Origin: Trichoderma breve
Lineage: Eukaryota; Ascomycota; Sordariomycetes; Hypocreales; Hypocreaceae
Direction of reading: 5' to 3'
Assembly (NCBI RefSeq): GCF_028502605.1
Contig: NC_079235.1
Location: forward strand, 1,116,001-1,180,000
Length of the DNA stretch: 64,000 nt
Position 1 is the first letter of the stretch, and every line of letters begins with the position of its first letter. Shown here piece after piece: positions 1 through 13,602 of this stretch. Position numbers and translations under genes: made by a program. The notes below the pieces were generated by a model. The model was not told the origin of the DNA, ran no database searches, and worked only from the letters and a program-made list of their open reading frames with translations.

Positions 1-3000
1 AAACTCCACCACCTCGCCCTTGTCCAGCACGACGACGCGGTCGCTGTCTAGAATAGTGTTGAGTCTGTGCGCGACGGTGATGATGGTGCGGTTGGAGAAG
101 AGCGGGGAGCGCAGGGTAGCTTGGAGCATGGCGTCTGTCTCGATGTCGACGGCGGCGGTGGCTTCGTCGAGGACGAGGATGTTGGAGGGGGTGAGCATGG
201 CGCGGGCGAGAGAGACGAGCTGTCGTTGGCCTTGAGAGAGGTTTGAGCCTGGAGGAGGTATATCGTTAGCTTTTGAATGCTTTTGGAAAATGTGTTGTTT
301 GGAGTGATAAAGGAGCAAATGGATATATGTATACGGATCAGGGCATCAAAACTCACCTCCTTCGTTGATCTTGGCCTCGAGGCCGCCTTCCAAGCTGGCT
401 ACGTGATCCTTCAGACGAGCATGATCTTGACATACAAAGTTAGCAAATTGGTAAATAATAAAAGAGCATGATGATTACGTACCTAGCACACTCCAAAGCT
501 CGCTATCGTCGTGAACATGGCCGGGGTCGAGGTTGTCTCGAACGGTACCTTCGAAAAGAGCCGCGTCTTGTGGGATAATGGCAAGACGACGTCGAAGATC
601 CAGTAGACCAATCGATGAGGTGTTGAGGTTATCAATGTCGATTTGACCAGTGACAGGCTCAATCAATCGGAACAATGCCAGTGTCAGTGAAGACTTGCCA
701 GCACCGGTTCGACCGACGACACCAATCTTCTCGTGGGTCTTGATGTCGAGGTTGATGTTCTTCAATACAAGGTCCAAGCCCTCACGATAACGAGTGCTGT
801 AGTTCTTAAAGTCGACCTCGCCCTTGGCGGGCCAGGCAACAGGAGGTCGCCTGCTGGGGATAATCTCAGGAGCTTCGCTGGGCAGCCGCGCGTACTCAAG
901 TACTCGCTCGACAGACACAATGTTGGTTTCAACCTCAACAGTCTGGCGGACAATCCAGTTGAGGGAGGTCGTAATCTGCAGAGCATATGACATGGCCAGA
1001 CCAATCTGACCGGCACTAATACGGCTGTTGCTGGCAACAGCGACGATACCAAAGCCGGCAGCCGCAAGAATGACGATGGCTCCGATAAACTCAAGTCGAA
1101 CAGCAAGCCATCGGTTCGCGCTGATGGAGGGGAAATAAGCACGAAGGTTGGCATCGATTCTCCACTCGTTTTCAAGCTGGAATCTATCTTGTTGGCGATA
1201 GGCGCGGATAGTAGCGACGCCTCCAAGCGATTCCTGGAAGTGAGCATAGATGGGACTGCGGCTGACACTGTCCAAACGCTTCAGCTCACGGGATGTTCGA
1301 AGGTAGTAGCGCTGAATCCAGTAGTATGTCAGGGCAATGGGGATAATGAGAGAGCTGAAAGCGGGCACGGTCACAGCGATGATACCCAAGGTGAAGCCCG
1401 ACTTGCCCACGTTGACAAAGAGCATGTTGAAAGTACGGGCCAACACTTCATCGACACGGTAAATGTCGCTGGAGAATCGGTTCAGAATCCGACCAGCCGG
1501 GGTAGTGTCGAAGAAAGACATGGGAGACCTGAAAATAGCATTGGCCATTCGCTCGTGGAGCTTACGAGAGGCTTCAATGGAGCAAAAGATCCACAGAATG
1601 AGTGTTTGGATGACAGTCAAGAGCGAGGAACCGATACCAAAAGCGAAGTAGATGCCAATGAATTTTCCAATATCGTAGTTGGCACCCGCTTTCTGGTTCT
1701 GATCAGCCCATTCTTTCAGCCAGAAGGAACCACCAATGTTGGCCGTCTGGGCTGCGAGCAGCGCAATCATGTAAATGGCCACAGCAAAAAGGTTGTTCTC
1801 CTTGGCATACTCGCCGTATACCGACCACTTGACTTTGCCCTGCTCGACGTGCTCCTTGGCCTGCTTCGTCCTGGAGGAGCCCGCGACTTCTTCATCAGTA
1901 AGCTTGCCTCGAGGACCCTTGAAACTGGCCGTGCTAGCACGTCGCAGAGTTGCCATGCTGCTTGATCTCGGCTTGTCGGCTACGGAGGACCCAATCTTAA
2001 TGGGAGCCATTTCCGGCACTTGTTCCTGTGCTTCTTCCAGCTCTTCCTTATCTTGAGAGCTGAGAGGCTCAATAACGGTGGAGGTTTCACTGGATTCTCC
2101 AGAAGAGCTGCTGCTGGAGGCGTTGTTAGAATCGTGGCCCGCAGTTCTCAAGAGATCGGCAACAAGTCCCTTCCTAGCGACAAGCTGCTCATAAGTTCCT
2201 CTCTCGACAATCTCTCCATCCTTGAGGAGTGTGATGTAGCTGGCTTGCTTCAGGACAGAAATGGCGTTTGTAGCGAGGATACGGGTCTTGGTAGAAAGCA
2301 ATCCACGGGGGCCAAGGACGTTTTCAATAATGTGTCGACCAACGTGAGAATCCACAGCCGACAGAACATCATCAAGAAGATAAATGTCGGCTCTAGCATA
2401 GACAGCACGGGCCAGCGAAACACGAGCCTTTTGGCCACCGCTCAGAGAGATACCTCGCTCGCCCACGACGGTCTCATCACCGTCGGGGAGCTGAGCGAAG
2501 TCGTCAACGAGAGCACAGGCCTTGACTGTCTTTTCGTAGAAATCGGCATCCCATTTATATCCGAACACGATGTTTTCTTTAACCGTAGCGTTGAGAATCC
2601 AGCATTGCTGGGAAGCATATGCAACAGTGCCGCGAACCTCAGCAGAGCCATTGATCTTGAAGAGACTACCCAGAATACTTTGCAAGAAGGACGACTTGCC
2701 AGCTCCAACTCTTCCGACAACGCATGACAGCTCTCCCTTGTAAGCAGTGAAGTTGATATCTGTCAGCGCGTTCTTATCCTCGTGTCGGTTCCAAGAGAAA
2801 GTGCCGTCTCGGATGAGAACGGTCTCCTCTCCCATCTCCTGAGGAGCTGGTCCGATAGTGACAGCATCTGTCTGCAGCTCCTCAGCTGTGAGGAACGCGG
2901 TCAGACGGCCAACAGCAACCGAGGCCTCTACAATAGAGGTAAGGACCATAGGGAGCACAGCAAGGGGGAAAGTCAAGAGGTTGAAGAGGGCAAGAGCAGG

Positions 3001-4806
3001 GAAAACGATATCCGTGGTCAGAGGGCGGTCCTGGGTGAGGACAAAAACGGTAAAGGTAGAGCATGAGACGAAGAAGGGCGCTGTATTCCAGGTGAAGTTG
3101 GCCACAGCCTGGGTCGCGCCAATTCTCCGCAAGTTCTTCAGTTCTTGCTCGTTTCGGACAAAGTTCAGCTTGGCCATGAAAGCAGAACCCCAGGCATAAA
3201 GCTTAATGCTCTTCATGTTGTTGATGATTTCATTAATCAGTCTGCTTCTTGCGTCCTTGTTCTTCATCTGATCTTTCTGCAAGTTTCTCATCATACGAGC
3301 GACAAGGCCTTGCACGGGCATCATGATGATCATGACGACGATACCGGCCATCATGGACCATCCGACCAGGTTGTAGAGGGAAACCATGCAGATGATAATC
3401 TGGAACGGCGCGGACCAGGCCTGCTGAGCGAACTGAGTAAGATCTTGGAGACGCTGGGCGTCGACGGCCATGTAGTTGACAATGTCACCGGTGGTCTTGG
3501 TCGATCGTCCCTCATTAGAAAGTCGCAGAGACTTTCGGTAGATGGTCGAAGCCAAACCACCCTTGATGCGCATTCCAGTAACGAAAGCCAGCTGGAAGTA
3601 TTGGTGAATCATGGTAGTCTGGAAGACGGCGCAAGCAAACATGGCGAACGCAATTGTAGCGCCCTGGACGACAGGCTGGGGAGTCCCCTCAGAGCTTTTC
3701 GACTCAACTTGGTAGGAAGCGACGAAGGTAATCAGAAGGCGGAGAAGCTGAGGTTGGATATATTGCGCAATATCGTTCCCAACCTTGAAGAAAGCGGCTG
3801 TGATGTAAGGGCCTCCGTAGGCTCGGAACAGGGCCAACCACAACGACGGCGAGTTGGGACGTCGTTTGAGCTCGTGTTTCCATGCTTCTTCGAGCGCCTC
3901 TCCCGTCCTCTTGGTTTGGTCGGCTCGAGTCAAGCCCCAGAGATCGTTCTCCGTCAAGAAAACCTTGTAGCCGCGTCTCATCAGGGGCGTCATCCAGGAG
4001 AAAGTGAGCTTGGAGAAGACAGTAGCGTATTCTTCAGGGCACTCTTCTTCTTCCAGGATGGCTTCATAGCCGCTGGGGTTGGAACGAGGCCAGAGCCACT
4101 CGACCAAAAACTCAACCACGCTAAGACCAACACCGACGGAGTAGGTAACAAAGTAGGGGAGGTTCTTGGTGTAGAGCTGCTGCGAGATCAACGAGCGCTC
4201 CTTCACGGCGAAGGAAATGAGCAGCAGTAGCCAGTAGAACAAAACGACTCCATTGGCGTTTCTCAACCGCGAATGCTCCAACCACTGGATCGTGAAGATG
4301 ACAAACAAGGAAAGGATGAGGAGAACAGAGGTCCAGGCACGGAAATCACCGTACCAGGTACTTCCGTAGCTGACGATTTGGAAAGCAAACTGAACGGCAA
4401 CATTGGCGATGATGGCGGCCAGCAAAATCTGGTTCAACAATTAGCATGTGAGCTGTTCCATGACATACGATATAGAAATCCCACGCGCGCAGCGTACCTG
4501 TTTAATCCAGAAATGCGCGTTCTTGGAGGTTGTATATTCCTGCTGCTTCTTCTTCTTCAGCCACCAGATGGCAACGGAGCCAAAGAGGACGCCATAGGCG
4601 GCAACAGAGGCAATCCAGACATCGACGAAGCAAGGCGTAAAGTCCCACCGATACGGACTCAAAGGACCCCAGCCTTCTTCATTGCCGCAAAAGTTCTTGC
4701 AAGAGGCGGACGCGGCGAGATAGTGGCTTCCCAGCTCCTGTAATGGCCGGTAGCCGGTGAACGAGCCAGAGTGCAGCAGCACCTTTTGCTCGTCGTACGG
4801 ATCCAT
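1..4806 (-). CDS. YCF1: ABCC-type vacuolar multidrug/metal-conjugate transporter, YCF1-like (3' end beyond left edge)
   Basis: Full-size ABC transporter of the MRP/ABCC class, expected to move glutathione conjugates and metal complexes into the vacuole. Exons read 4806-4498, 4428-483, 425-357 and 248-<1, joined in frame through introns of 69, 57 and 108 nt (about 1,524 residues visible). Seen: an N-terminal extra membrane domain (TMD0), a membrane domain, NBD1 with Walker [10 protein letters not shown] near residue 675 and signature [11 protein letters not shown], a Ser/Glu-rich regulatory linker, a second membrane domain, NBD2 with Walker [10 protein letters not shown] near 1342, signature LSQGQRQL and Walker [13 protein letters not shown]. 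The N-terminal TMD0 separates it from short ABCB or ABCC forms. The last residues and stop lie left of base 1. The family is clear. The exact paralogue (YCF1 or BPT1 type) is inferred. Confidence 0.9.
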
Positions 4807-5769
4807 GATTGCGATCCAACTCTTTCAGACTAGAGGTCTAGGTCGTTACCGCATGCTCGTCGGTCGGTCGGTCGAATCGAATCGAGGCTCGCTCGCAGCG
4901 ATGAAGTCGGAGCTGAGCTGCTGGTTTAGGTTTTATCGGTCAGTGACGCAAGGGGCTTTTTGGGGCAAAAACAGCCAATGCGAGACCCGAGACGCTGCAG
5001 CGATTGAAAGTCTGCCGACTCGCAGCAGGCGATGTGATGCAGGATGAAGGGCAAACGGCGCTCAGGAAGAAAAAGAAAAAGAAAAAAATAGGCAGCCCGA
5101 GCGACCGAAGAGTGACGGAAACGATGGATTGGATGTGGATGTGGGTACAAATGTACATACGGAAGAGCTGGTACCTTGCGCCGAACTCGTGGATAGTGGC
5201 ACAGAAGCGCGATGCTTTGTCAGCTCGAGCAAGGAACCGCCAAAGGGGCCGTGATTCTCCACTGGCCCCCCAAATGGCAGCTGGCGAATGGGAAGCTGCT
5301 GATTCGCCTACGGAGCACATGGTGATGGAGTCAGCAGAGCTAGTCCGGGTTTTAAGTCCGGAGTTGAAGGTGTCAGAGCTGGAATAAGTTGCCAAATCAC
5401 TAATCCCCGGTGCAAAGGGTGGCCGAACATATGTCCGACGACCGGATGTCGGACAGCGGGTCTTAATCCTACCCTGGAGCGCACTCGGGTTGTTTAATTT
5501 TTATACTCCATTTCTTGCTTGATGAACCAGCTGTATATGTGTCATAGATACGGAAATGAAAACACGCGGATGTCAGATGTCACAAGGTTTGATGGGTCTG
5601 TGCTAATGGAGTAGCCTGACAGAAGTGCTATTGCGCCTGTCAAGGTCTACGTATGTCACGTCGTCTACGCCACCACCAGCTGGGTGCGCAAGAACACAAC
5701 TCTATTCTTCTCTGGGCTACCTGCATGCTTGCCACCAGAGATGGCTGGCTGGCTTATCTACTAGGGAGC
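4807..5769. other. Intergenic, promoter side of the ABC transporter
   Basis: This 963-base gap lies upstream of the leftward ABC transporter and downstream of the leftward hydrolase. It contains a purine-rich patch (A/G run near 5068-5089) that is pyrimidine-rich on the transporter's sense strand, as is common in fungal 5' leaders. No convincing gene. Confidence 0.5.
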
Positions 5770-6785
5770 TTAGCTAAGAGTTCGAAGAAACTCAACAACT
5801 CTCCCCGCCAGCCATTCTCGAGCCTCCTCCTGCAAGACTGTGTGACCCGTCCCCGGTATGAGCCCAGACAATGGGCTGACGAATGAGCTTGCCGCCTGGT
5901 ACTTCTTGTTCATTGCCGCCTGATCAACTCTGGCTGGAACAAACTCATCCTTTTCCGAGTGTAACACGAGTACAGGCTTGTTGAACCGGCTCCAAAAGTT
6001 GTGTACTGTCTGGTCATCCAGGTCGGAAGAAAAGTAATCATCAGCACCCCTGTGACGGTTAGCCAACGTGTCTGTGTTGCCTGACGCAGTTTCATGGGAC
6101 GGCCCCAACTTACCCTTTAGCAAAGAGGTCGTGGAATCTGTTTGCTGATATCGGTGCGTCTAGCATGGCAATCGAATACTCATTAGGCAGACAGTCCTCC
6201 CCCTTTCCCTCAGCAATCATATTGTTAGCGTAGTCAAGCTTAGGTTGGTAGTCCGGAATGAAGGTGTCCAGAGACTCTCTGTCCGAAACGGGTGCCTGTA
6301 GAATGAAGCCATCCACGGGGCTGTTGGAATACTTGGCGTAATTTGTATATTCCATACAATCCTGGAAACCGTCAGCTTGTCGTCGATATCTAGCTACACC
6401 CAGAGTGTAGCAGAGAGAAGAAAAGAGAGAATACCTGGCACCCAGTTGAATGGCCAAAAAGAATAATCTTTTCCCGACCAATGGAGCGAAGATATTTGAC
6501 AAGTGCGGAGATATCTTGGACATCGTCTGCCAGGCTTGATCTTCCGAATCCATCAAAGGAGCTCCTCAGTCGTGTTTCGAACACAGAAAAGTTCAACCCG
6601 GGCGTCTTTTCCAACCGCCGAGCAACAGTTCGAATATACGGCGTCGTATGAGGGCCATCTTTCAGACCTCCAATGAAGACAAGAGCGTTCTTGGAGGCCG
6701 TGTTGCCCATCTCATAGGCACATGTGCCCTTGGTCGGGGACCGGTATGGGTGGGCCAGGAGAGGAAAAGGGCCAGAAGAATCCAT
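5770..6785 (-). CDS. DUF1749 alpha/beta-hydrolase family protein
   Basis: Predicted serine-hydrolase-fold protein of the fungal and plant DUF1749 (UPF0613) family, which has no firmly established substrate. Exons are 6785-6435, 6361-6114 and 6049-5770, giving 292 residues, close to the usual 300. Seen: an early FIGGLKDG strand-loop, the nucleophile elbow GHSTG near residue 112, and LHSEKDEFVP followed by GTGH near the end, which would supply the acid and the histidine. The start at 6785 was preferred over an upstream in-frame ATG at 6857 because MDSSGPFP begins just before the conserved region. Introns are 73 and 64 nt. It is transcribed divergently from TTI1. Annotations of relatives as siderophore or dolichol enzymes are not supported here. 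Confidence 0.85.
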
Positions 6786-7375
6786 GTTGACTTCTATTTG
6801 ATTGTAATTGTTGTGTGTTTGAAAAAAAAAAGGCACTACTGGTATGCTAAGGGCCAAGCTTCAGCGCATTATGATGTAGATGCACATGGATGTTACAATG
6901 AGGGGCAATTACGTCGAGGCACTCACACGCGGATCGGCATCAGCTTGCGGTTGTGAGAGTGTAAGCTGTCGATAGAGGGTAATGCACAGTGCCAGCTTCA
7001 AATTAGTGGCTGCGGCTAGCCAAGTATTCTCCGTTCGGTTGTCGCTAACCGAGATCTCCAAGGGTCCAGCCGACGTCCATTGAGGCAATAAATACAGTGC
7101 ACAGCATAATTCAAACTGTCGTCCAAGTCTGCCTGGCCAGTAGCCTAATATTCACATGGATAGCATGGCCAGCTTCTTTCATGGCCTCATCTTTGAAAGC
7201 AGCTCTTGGCATATGAGAGGCAGAAGCACCGCCGACCGCATCAACCTCTTTAAAATTGCACCCAGAGTTTCTTCTCTAGCTCAACTTATCAGCGCTCGTA
7301 GCTGCGCAAACAGACAGTCATACAAGAGATCATGTGCAGGTAGCTCTTCGAAAAGCTTTGTTGTTATAGTGGGCC
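6786..7375. promoter_or_regulatory. Divergent promoter region, hydrolase / TTI1
   Basis: These 590 bases separate the start codons of two divergently transcribed genes, so the region must hold both promoters. I see no recognisable operator. The small open frames in it are not gene-like. Confidence 0.5.
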
Positions 7376-10300
7376 ATGGAAACAACTCCGGCCGCCAAAG
7401 AACGAAACGAGTTGTTTCAAAAGGTGAGCCATTGTACATGTGTCTATCAAATTGCCAATAATTGCATCTAACACCATGTAGCTCAAGCCATGCTGCGTTA
7501 AAGTGAGCCAGCTGGCGATCCGGGAGTCTGGGGACCCAAAGACTCACCGGGAAGTCCTGGAGCTTGTCAACCAGATCCTCGCCATCTTGAACGAGCAAAT
7601 CTCCAAGAGTCCACTGGCTCTTGACGAAAAGCTGGCGGAATATGTATTTTTCCCACTCCATCACATCTTTCGCCAGCTAGAACGATATCCCATGAACGTG
7701 GTGGAAGATTGCGTCAAATGTCTGAATATCCTCATCGTTCACGGGTGGAAGTCTAGAATATCCGCTCAGCTGGTACAACAGATATTCAGCTTCCTCATAT
7801 TCATCATCGATGGCGTTCCGGGGTCTCCCAAGAGAGAAATCCCCGAAGAGACGGTGCTTGAGGCGTTCCGAGCCGAAACTGCGTTGCTTATCACCGCAGG
7901 CTCGTCGGCCACGGCGGCGGCGGGCCTCTCTGAATCAGAGTCTATGCCAGCATTGGGCCATGGAATCACAGTCATGCTGGACGGAGTTTCGGAAGGTGCA
8001 AACGCAGAGATTCAGCGCGAGGCACTGAGGACATTGGAAGCCGCCTATGGAGCCATCAAAGAGCATGCTGCGCTGGCCAGTTTTCTCCCAGGAACAATTT
8101 CATCATTTGCCACGCTGTTATCGAAACCTTCTCGATATAAGAAGCTGGTAATAGCTAAATGTCTGGAGACCGTGCGAGTGGTCCTAACACGGGTGCTGTC
8201 TGACTTGCGGACACGATCCATTATCGCCAAAGAAGCCGAAAGCCAGAGCGATGCCGACAAATCCAAAGTTCTCAGCCCGGCATGGCTCAAGGCTACTGTG
8301 GCCCAAGTTCAGGTGGCTCTGTCAGTGATGATGAGGCTACGGACACATGAAGCGCCTGAAGTCCGTGAGGCTCTGGGCCGACTATGCATAACTCTACTGG
8401 ACGAATGCCATACTACCCTATCAAACTGCACAACCATCCTCGTCGAGACATCAGTGATTCTTGATCAAGGATCTGATCAAGACTCCATGACCGAAACGAG
8501 CCTGGGGTATCTGGTAAATATATATCCTGAGCTGGGAGAATGCATCAAATCTACAGTCTATAATTGGATGTCGAGCCTTCCTCGCCTTGTGCAGGCAAGT
8601 GACGAGAAGGTAAAAGAGCAAGCAGTCTACAATCTGGCCAAGGGAATTGAATTGTTACGAAGCCTAAGAATCGAGTCGTCAACGCTCGATGATTCAATCA
8701 GCAGTACTTTGAGAGAAAGCATCATGGCAATCGTCAGTACGTCAAAAGTACAACAATCTAATACCACCAGACCTGTATTACTGCTCGATGATGGGTCTTC
8801 GGCTTCAGTCACGACGGGTGAACCGCAATTCCAGCCGGTGCTGTTAGGCCACGAAGGGCAGAGAAGACTAAAGAGCGAGATATTGAATCTCGTACGGACT
8901 GTGGGCTCCATATCTCAGCATGCGGCAATTGCTGCAAACATGCTAGATTGTGTTCGAGAATCAACATCTCTCCATCAGCTGACTGCATATTGGCTGTGCT
9001 TTGAGTTGATCAAAGCTTCACATGCCGGCTCTGAAGATACAGACGCGCTGCTCGATCTATCTGCATTCACTGACCAGTCAGAAGATGTAAATCAAGTCTT
9101 CGACGAGTTATACGACTTCTCCGTTCAAGTACTAGACTCGCACACGGAGATGGCGCAGGTTGACTGGCGTTTGGAAGCCATTGCTCTCGAGATTATGGCA
9201 TACGCTGCCCAGAGATCGGGTGAGAAGTTTAGACCAGAGCTCATCGATGTGCTATTCCCTGTTGCCACATTCCTAGGCTCGGATAACGGCAACCTGCAGC
9301 AACATGCCATTGCAACGCTAAACAGCATAGCACTGTCTTGTCAATATTCCAACGTCTCAGAATTGATCATTGACAACGTCGACTACATGGTCAACTCGGT
9401 CTCGCTGCGGCTGAATACGCTGGATATCTCCCCGGCATCCACACAGGTCCTGCGAATGATGGTACGGCTGGCTGGGCCTGGTCTGGTGCCGTTTTTGGAT
9501 GATGTCGTCGAGTCAATGTTTGCTGCTCTAGAAAACTACCACGGATACACATCTTTCGTAGAGAGCCTTTTCTCCGTCTTGAAGGAGATTGTGGACCAGG
9601 CAACCCACGCAGACGGCCGGCTCTTGACTGACGCCGAGCGGTCATCCACTAACCACAAGAAACAGGCACAAGCGATCGAAAGCTTAGATATGCTTCTGGA
9701 AATCCTCGATAGGCGCAAACAGAGAGAAGAACGTGATAAGGCCGAGATGGAAAACACAGAGGCCAAGAGCGGACACCCTGGAGTTCCGTGGACGAGCGAC
9801 TTGGCCCAGGGACAAGACGACCAAGAACAAGAAGAGCCCCCCAGAGAGCAGGAAAGACCACCAAATTCGCCAACGTACCAGCTTGTTCAACGTGTAGCAA
9901 CGCTCACGCAGCACTACTTGACTTCTCCGACCCCGACGCTGCGAAGGTCCCTCCTGGAACTCGTCACTGCGGCATCGTCCGTCCTCGCCGCGGACGAAGA
10001 TTCCTTTTTGCCCCTCGTCAACGCCATCTGGCCCGTGATCATCACCAGGCTTCGCGACCCGGAGACCTTTGTCGTCGTCGAGGCTTGCGAAACGCTCTCT
10101 GGGCTGTGCAAGGCGGCGGGCGATTTTCTGAGCACTCGCTGGAAAACAGAATGGTGGGATGGACTAGGCGATTGGTGTCGCAAAGCCAAGCAGAATGCGT
10201 CCAGGGACAAGGGGCGTTCTAATATCTCTTCAAGGGGTCCTCTCTCGCAGGCCGGATCAGGGAAGGATATTGTGATTCCTATACGGTCCGGCGATGGCTT

Positions 10301-10631
10301 TCAAGTCACGCCAAGGGCCATCGGAGGAGGAGCAGAACAGGCTTTGAGTGGTGGACTCGGCCAGCATGCGTCTCCAGTTCGGATCTGGGAGGCAGTGGTG
10401 AAGCTACTCACAGCCATCATATCGTACGTGCGCGTAGAAGACGACATGTTTGATGAGATCTTGGACCTCCTAGCGGATGTCATGGAGAAGAACCAGGAAG
10501 TAAGGGAAGCTTTGGAGGTTATCAACGCCGACGCCGTCTGGGCTGTGAGATATGAGCGTGGTCTTGTCGAATGGACTCCCGCCCCGGTATTGGAGGGCGT
10601 AGTATTCCCTGAGATGGAAAGGATATCTTGA
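7376..10631 (+). CDS. TTI1: TELO2-interacting protein 1 (Tti1), HEAT-repeat cochaperone
   Basis: Subunit of the Tel2-Tti1-Tti2 (TTT) complex, which with Hsp90 matures and stabilises PI3K-like kinases such as TOR, ATM/Tel1 and ATR/Mec1. It is also part of the ASTRA assembly in yeast. Exon 1 is only 16 codons (7376-7423, beginning METTPAAKER), followed by a 58-nt intron and one long exon 7482-10631; 1,065 residues in all. Exon 1 contributes the first helix and joins in phase 0 to LKPCCVKVSQLA. The protein is almost entirely alpha-helical HEAT-type repeats, with an acidic, Gln/Glu-rich disordered insert around residues 755-800, then further repeats. Its 3' end is convergent with the Nudix gene, only 178 bases away. 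Family assignment is from overall pattern and length. Confidence 0.85.
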
Positions 10632-10809
10632 AGAATGAATATACTAAGAGACATAATTGGTTTGCGCTTCACAATCTATTCTTCAACATGATTCATTGAC
10701 TCATTTACTCTGCACAACTATGTTACATGTATCAAGTCTATTCGATTTCTTGTCCCTGCTTGCTCGCTCTAAAACTTCGTACTTCTACAGAAAAAACATC
10801 CCTAAAAAC

Positions 10810-12191
10810 TTATATCTTCGACGCCACATCCATGTATCCATCCACAACAGCCTGCATCAGCTGGTGCGCAATAGCCTGCGACGGCGGCACGTACAACGGC
10901 CCAACATATCCCTCCGGCGCAGGATCTCCCAGCGCACTGGTCCCCTTCTTAAGCGCCTCACGAACCTCCTCAAACGTGAACCAACTAGCGCTCTCAAGCT
11001 CCTTGTCCAGCAAGCTAATCTCCTCTCCGTCCGGCAGCGCCTGCGCAATAGCGCCAATCATGAGACTCGACGGATACGGCCAAGGCTGACTAGACTGAAT
11101 CGTGACCCTTCCAACCCGAACACCAGCCTCCTCCCAGACCTCGCGACGCACGGAATCCTCGATAGACTCGCCGGGCTCGATGAAGCCGGCCAAGGTGCTG
11201 TGCCACTTGGGCGGCCAGCGGCTCTGGCGACCGAGCAGCATGCGCTTGCCGTCGGAAGAAATGACAGCGACGATCATGGTCGGATCGGTGCGCGGGAAGC
11301 ACACGTTGGAGATGCCGTGGCGCGTGGGACAGTCGGCGCGGGCCGTGGCCTCGGAGCCGCCGGCGTAATCTGTGGGCGGGCAGACTCGCTTGTAGCCGGA
11401 CTCGACGGAGAGGTTGAGATTGCCGCAGCCGGCGCAGAAGCGGTTGCGAACATTCCAGTCGATGAGAGAGCGGGCCTGGGCGAGGATGGCGGCTGATTCA
11501 TGAGATTAGTTGTTAGGACTATATCTTTTGAGTGGGAAGTTGGGGGAATGAGGGGTGAGAGGTGAGGGGGTGAGAATGAGAAGTGAGCATGAGACATGAA
11601 TATGAGATTCAACAAAGTCAAAAATGAGTATCCCAACTCACCTTCTTCAGGATCCAGCGTCATGGTTCGCACATTCGTCTGGATCGAATACCCCTTCGCC
11701 TCAGCATCCTTCACAAACGCCTCGGCAACCTCCGCAGTGCTCCCCGCCGGCGTCACATCCAACGCAAAGTACGGCTGCCCATTGACAACCCCATGCTTGC
11801 TCGTCTCAAAATCCACTCCCTGCGGCGTATCCGGCAATAACCCCAAGAAAAGCAGCGTCGGGCTCGGCTTCGTCGAGTCAAACGCCGTCTTCTTCTCCTC
11901 GTCCGACTTCCCAAAGGGATCCGCCCCAATCAGCGGCTTCACATCGTTGAGTCCGAAAAACGCCAGTCGCCGCGCATTCTCAATCAGCGGGTTCAGGTCG
12001 CGCAGTGCCACAAATCGTGCCGCGGGTGTTGTGGCCGCCGCACGGATGAACTTGATGTCGTTGCGCAGGAATGAGAAGCGGTTCAGCAGCCCGCCGCCAT
12101 AGTAGTTGATCGTCTCCTTGCCGAATCTGCGCGACAGCATGGAGTCGTCGTTGGCCAGTGAGGGCGGGCCGGGCTTGAAGACTTGTGACAT
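10810..12191 (-). CDS. NPY1: NADH pyrophosphatase (Nudix hydrolase, NPY1/NUDT12 type)
   Basis: Cleaves NADH to NMNH and AMP, and decaps NAD-capped RNA in some relatives. Exons are 12191-11642 and 11492-10810 with a 149-nt intron; 410 residues. Seen in order: an N-terminal NUDIX-like domain with LLFLGLLPD near residue 115; a zinc ribbon opening FCAGCG with further Cys downstream; the Nudix box GFIEPGES..REVWEEAG; and SQPWPYPSSLM, the array that marks NADH diphosphatases. The C-terminus is Ser-Lys-Ile, a variant of the peroxisomal PTS1 signal, which fits the peroxisomal location of yeast Npy1. Retaining the intron would shift the frame and remove the catalytic half. Confidence 0.92.
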
Positions 12192-13602
12192 TTGGTAACG
12201 AGGCCTGGGTAACCGGCAGGGCGGATGTTCTTACTATTTGATCAAGGAGGAAAAGAGGAAGAATGAGAAAAGCGGTTTAGATGGCCTCGAGAGAAAAAAA
12301 AATTATGGAGAGTAGTTGTGGTGGTTTTGCTATACGCCTTTCGTGGTTGCGATTTATAATGACGTTTTCCCCTAGCTTATTCCCTTTCCCTTGATATCCG
12401 GCTATCGTGCGTATTTGCCGCTTCTAGCGTCCAGATAAGCGTCGTTACGGTCGTCTTTCTGTCGAGCTTTGGCAATTCCATCCGGGCTGATTAATATACA
12501 TATATGGAATCTACCAGAGTGAGGGGTTCCAGCGTTACCGCCATTACTCATCACGAAGCAGACCGAAACCCTCCTCTTGAGATGGCGTAGCTTCGGGATT
12601 CGGAGTGTTTGGATATTTATTCAAGCCCAAAAGCTGGGGTACCGTGGAGTGGACTGCGATGCTTTTGGTCTTTCAGTATGCTGACATCTGCAACGCCACT
12701 GCAAGCTAGGATCTGGGGAAGAGAGAAATTGTCCAGATTGCATAACTGCGGCGAAAGGATGCATCGCTATTGGCTGGGGTTTGCCGCAGGATGCCGCAGT
12801 CTCGGTCTCGGAGTGCAGCTTTAGGATTCGATGCTAGGATCATTGGACTTTGAGGTGTGGTGGGTAGAAGACCCTTGACTCTTTTTATCCAACGTCCCGG
12901 TGGGCATTGGATCGATCGGTTCATATTTGACTCGTTAGCGGTTGTACAGGCATGAGGCGGGATTGAGACGACTGATGTGGGCTGTGACCAGATTGGCGTG
13001 AACCCGCACGCATCTTCTAGTCCCTGTTTGTTAATATCTCGATCAGATTTCACTCAAAACACTTGACAGGCATGACACATGTGCATAAGGTTGATTGAGA
13101 TGAATCGAGTAGGTGTAATGGTACTAGCAAGTACCTGCCAGAGCAAATCCCTTTTCGTAAGTGGCCTAGGTACGTGCCGGAAGATAACTATCAAGGTCCA
13201 AAACTGCCCATGTTTCTAGCCAGGTTTCATTTACCAAACTGCACCATCCTTCGTAAACGGGCTTGAGCTGCTTGAAGCGTTAGCTTCTACAATGAATTGG
13301 TGACAATTCATGACAACTATACCCGCTGATTAGATATAGGCGTGTCTCAAACATATCCCGGACGATATCCTGATGGAAGTCAGTATGAGCTGCTCAGATT
13401 CGAGACTGCTTGTTCTCATGGACTTGACTAACCTACGTTGAGGCGTAGCGACTGGGAGAAGTGGCAAGCAAACGGGTTATAATGTATCTTTTTCTCCAGT
13501 CTCAGTTGTTTGGCCAATCCCATGCTCCTCAGAAATGTACTCACAACTCTTCATCTTCATCATTCGTCCGAGGGCAAATTTTATTCGTCTCACTCGTTCC
13601 TT
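12192..13602. other. Intergenic region, no gene seen
   Basis: This 1.4-kb gap lies between two leftward genes. The right part would be the 3' flank of the disordered-protein gene and the left part the promoter of the pyrophosphatase gene. The open frames near 12.6-13.1 kb lack coding character. No repeats or RNA genes recognised. Confidence 0.4.

Noticed and set aside
4940..5395. 151-codon minus-strand frame upstream of the ABC transporter
   Set aside because: Runs through a poly-pyrimidine tract, no domain, and sits where the transporter's promoter should be.
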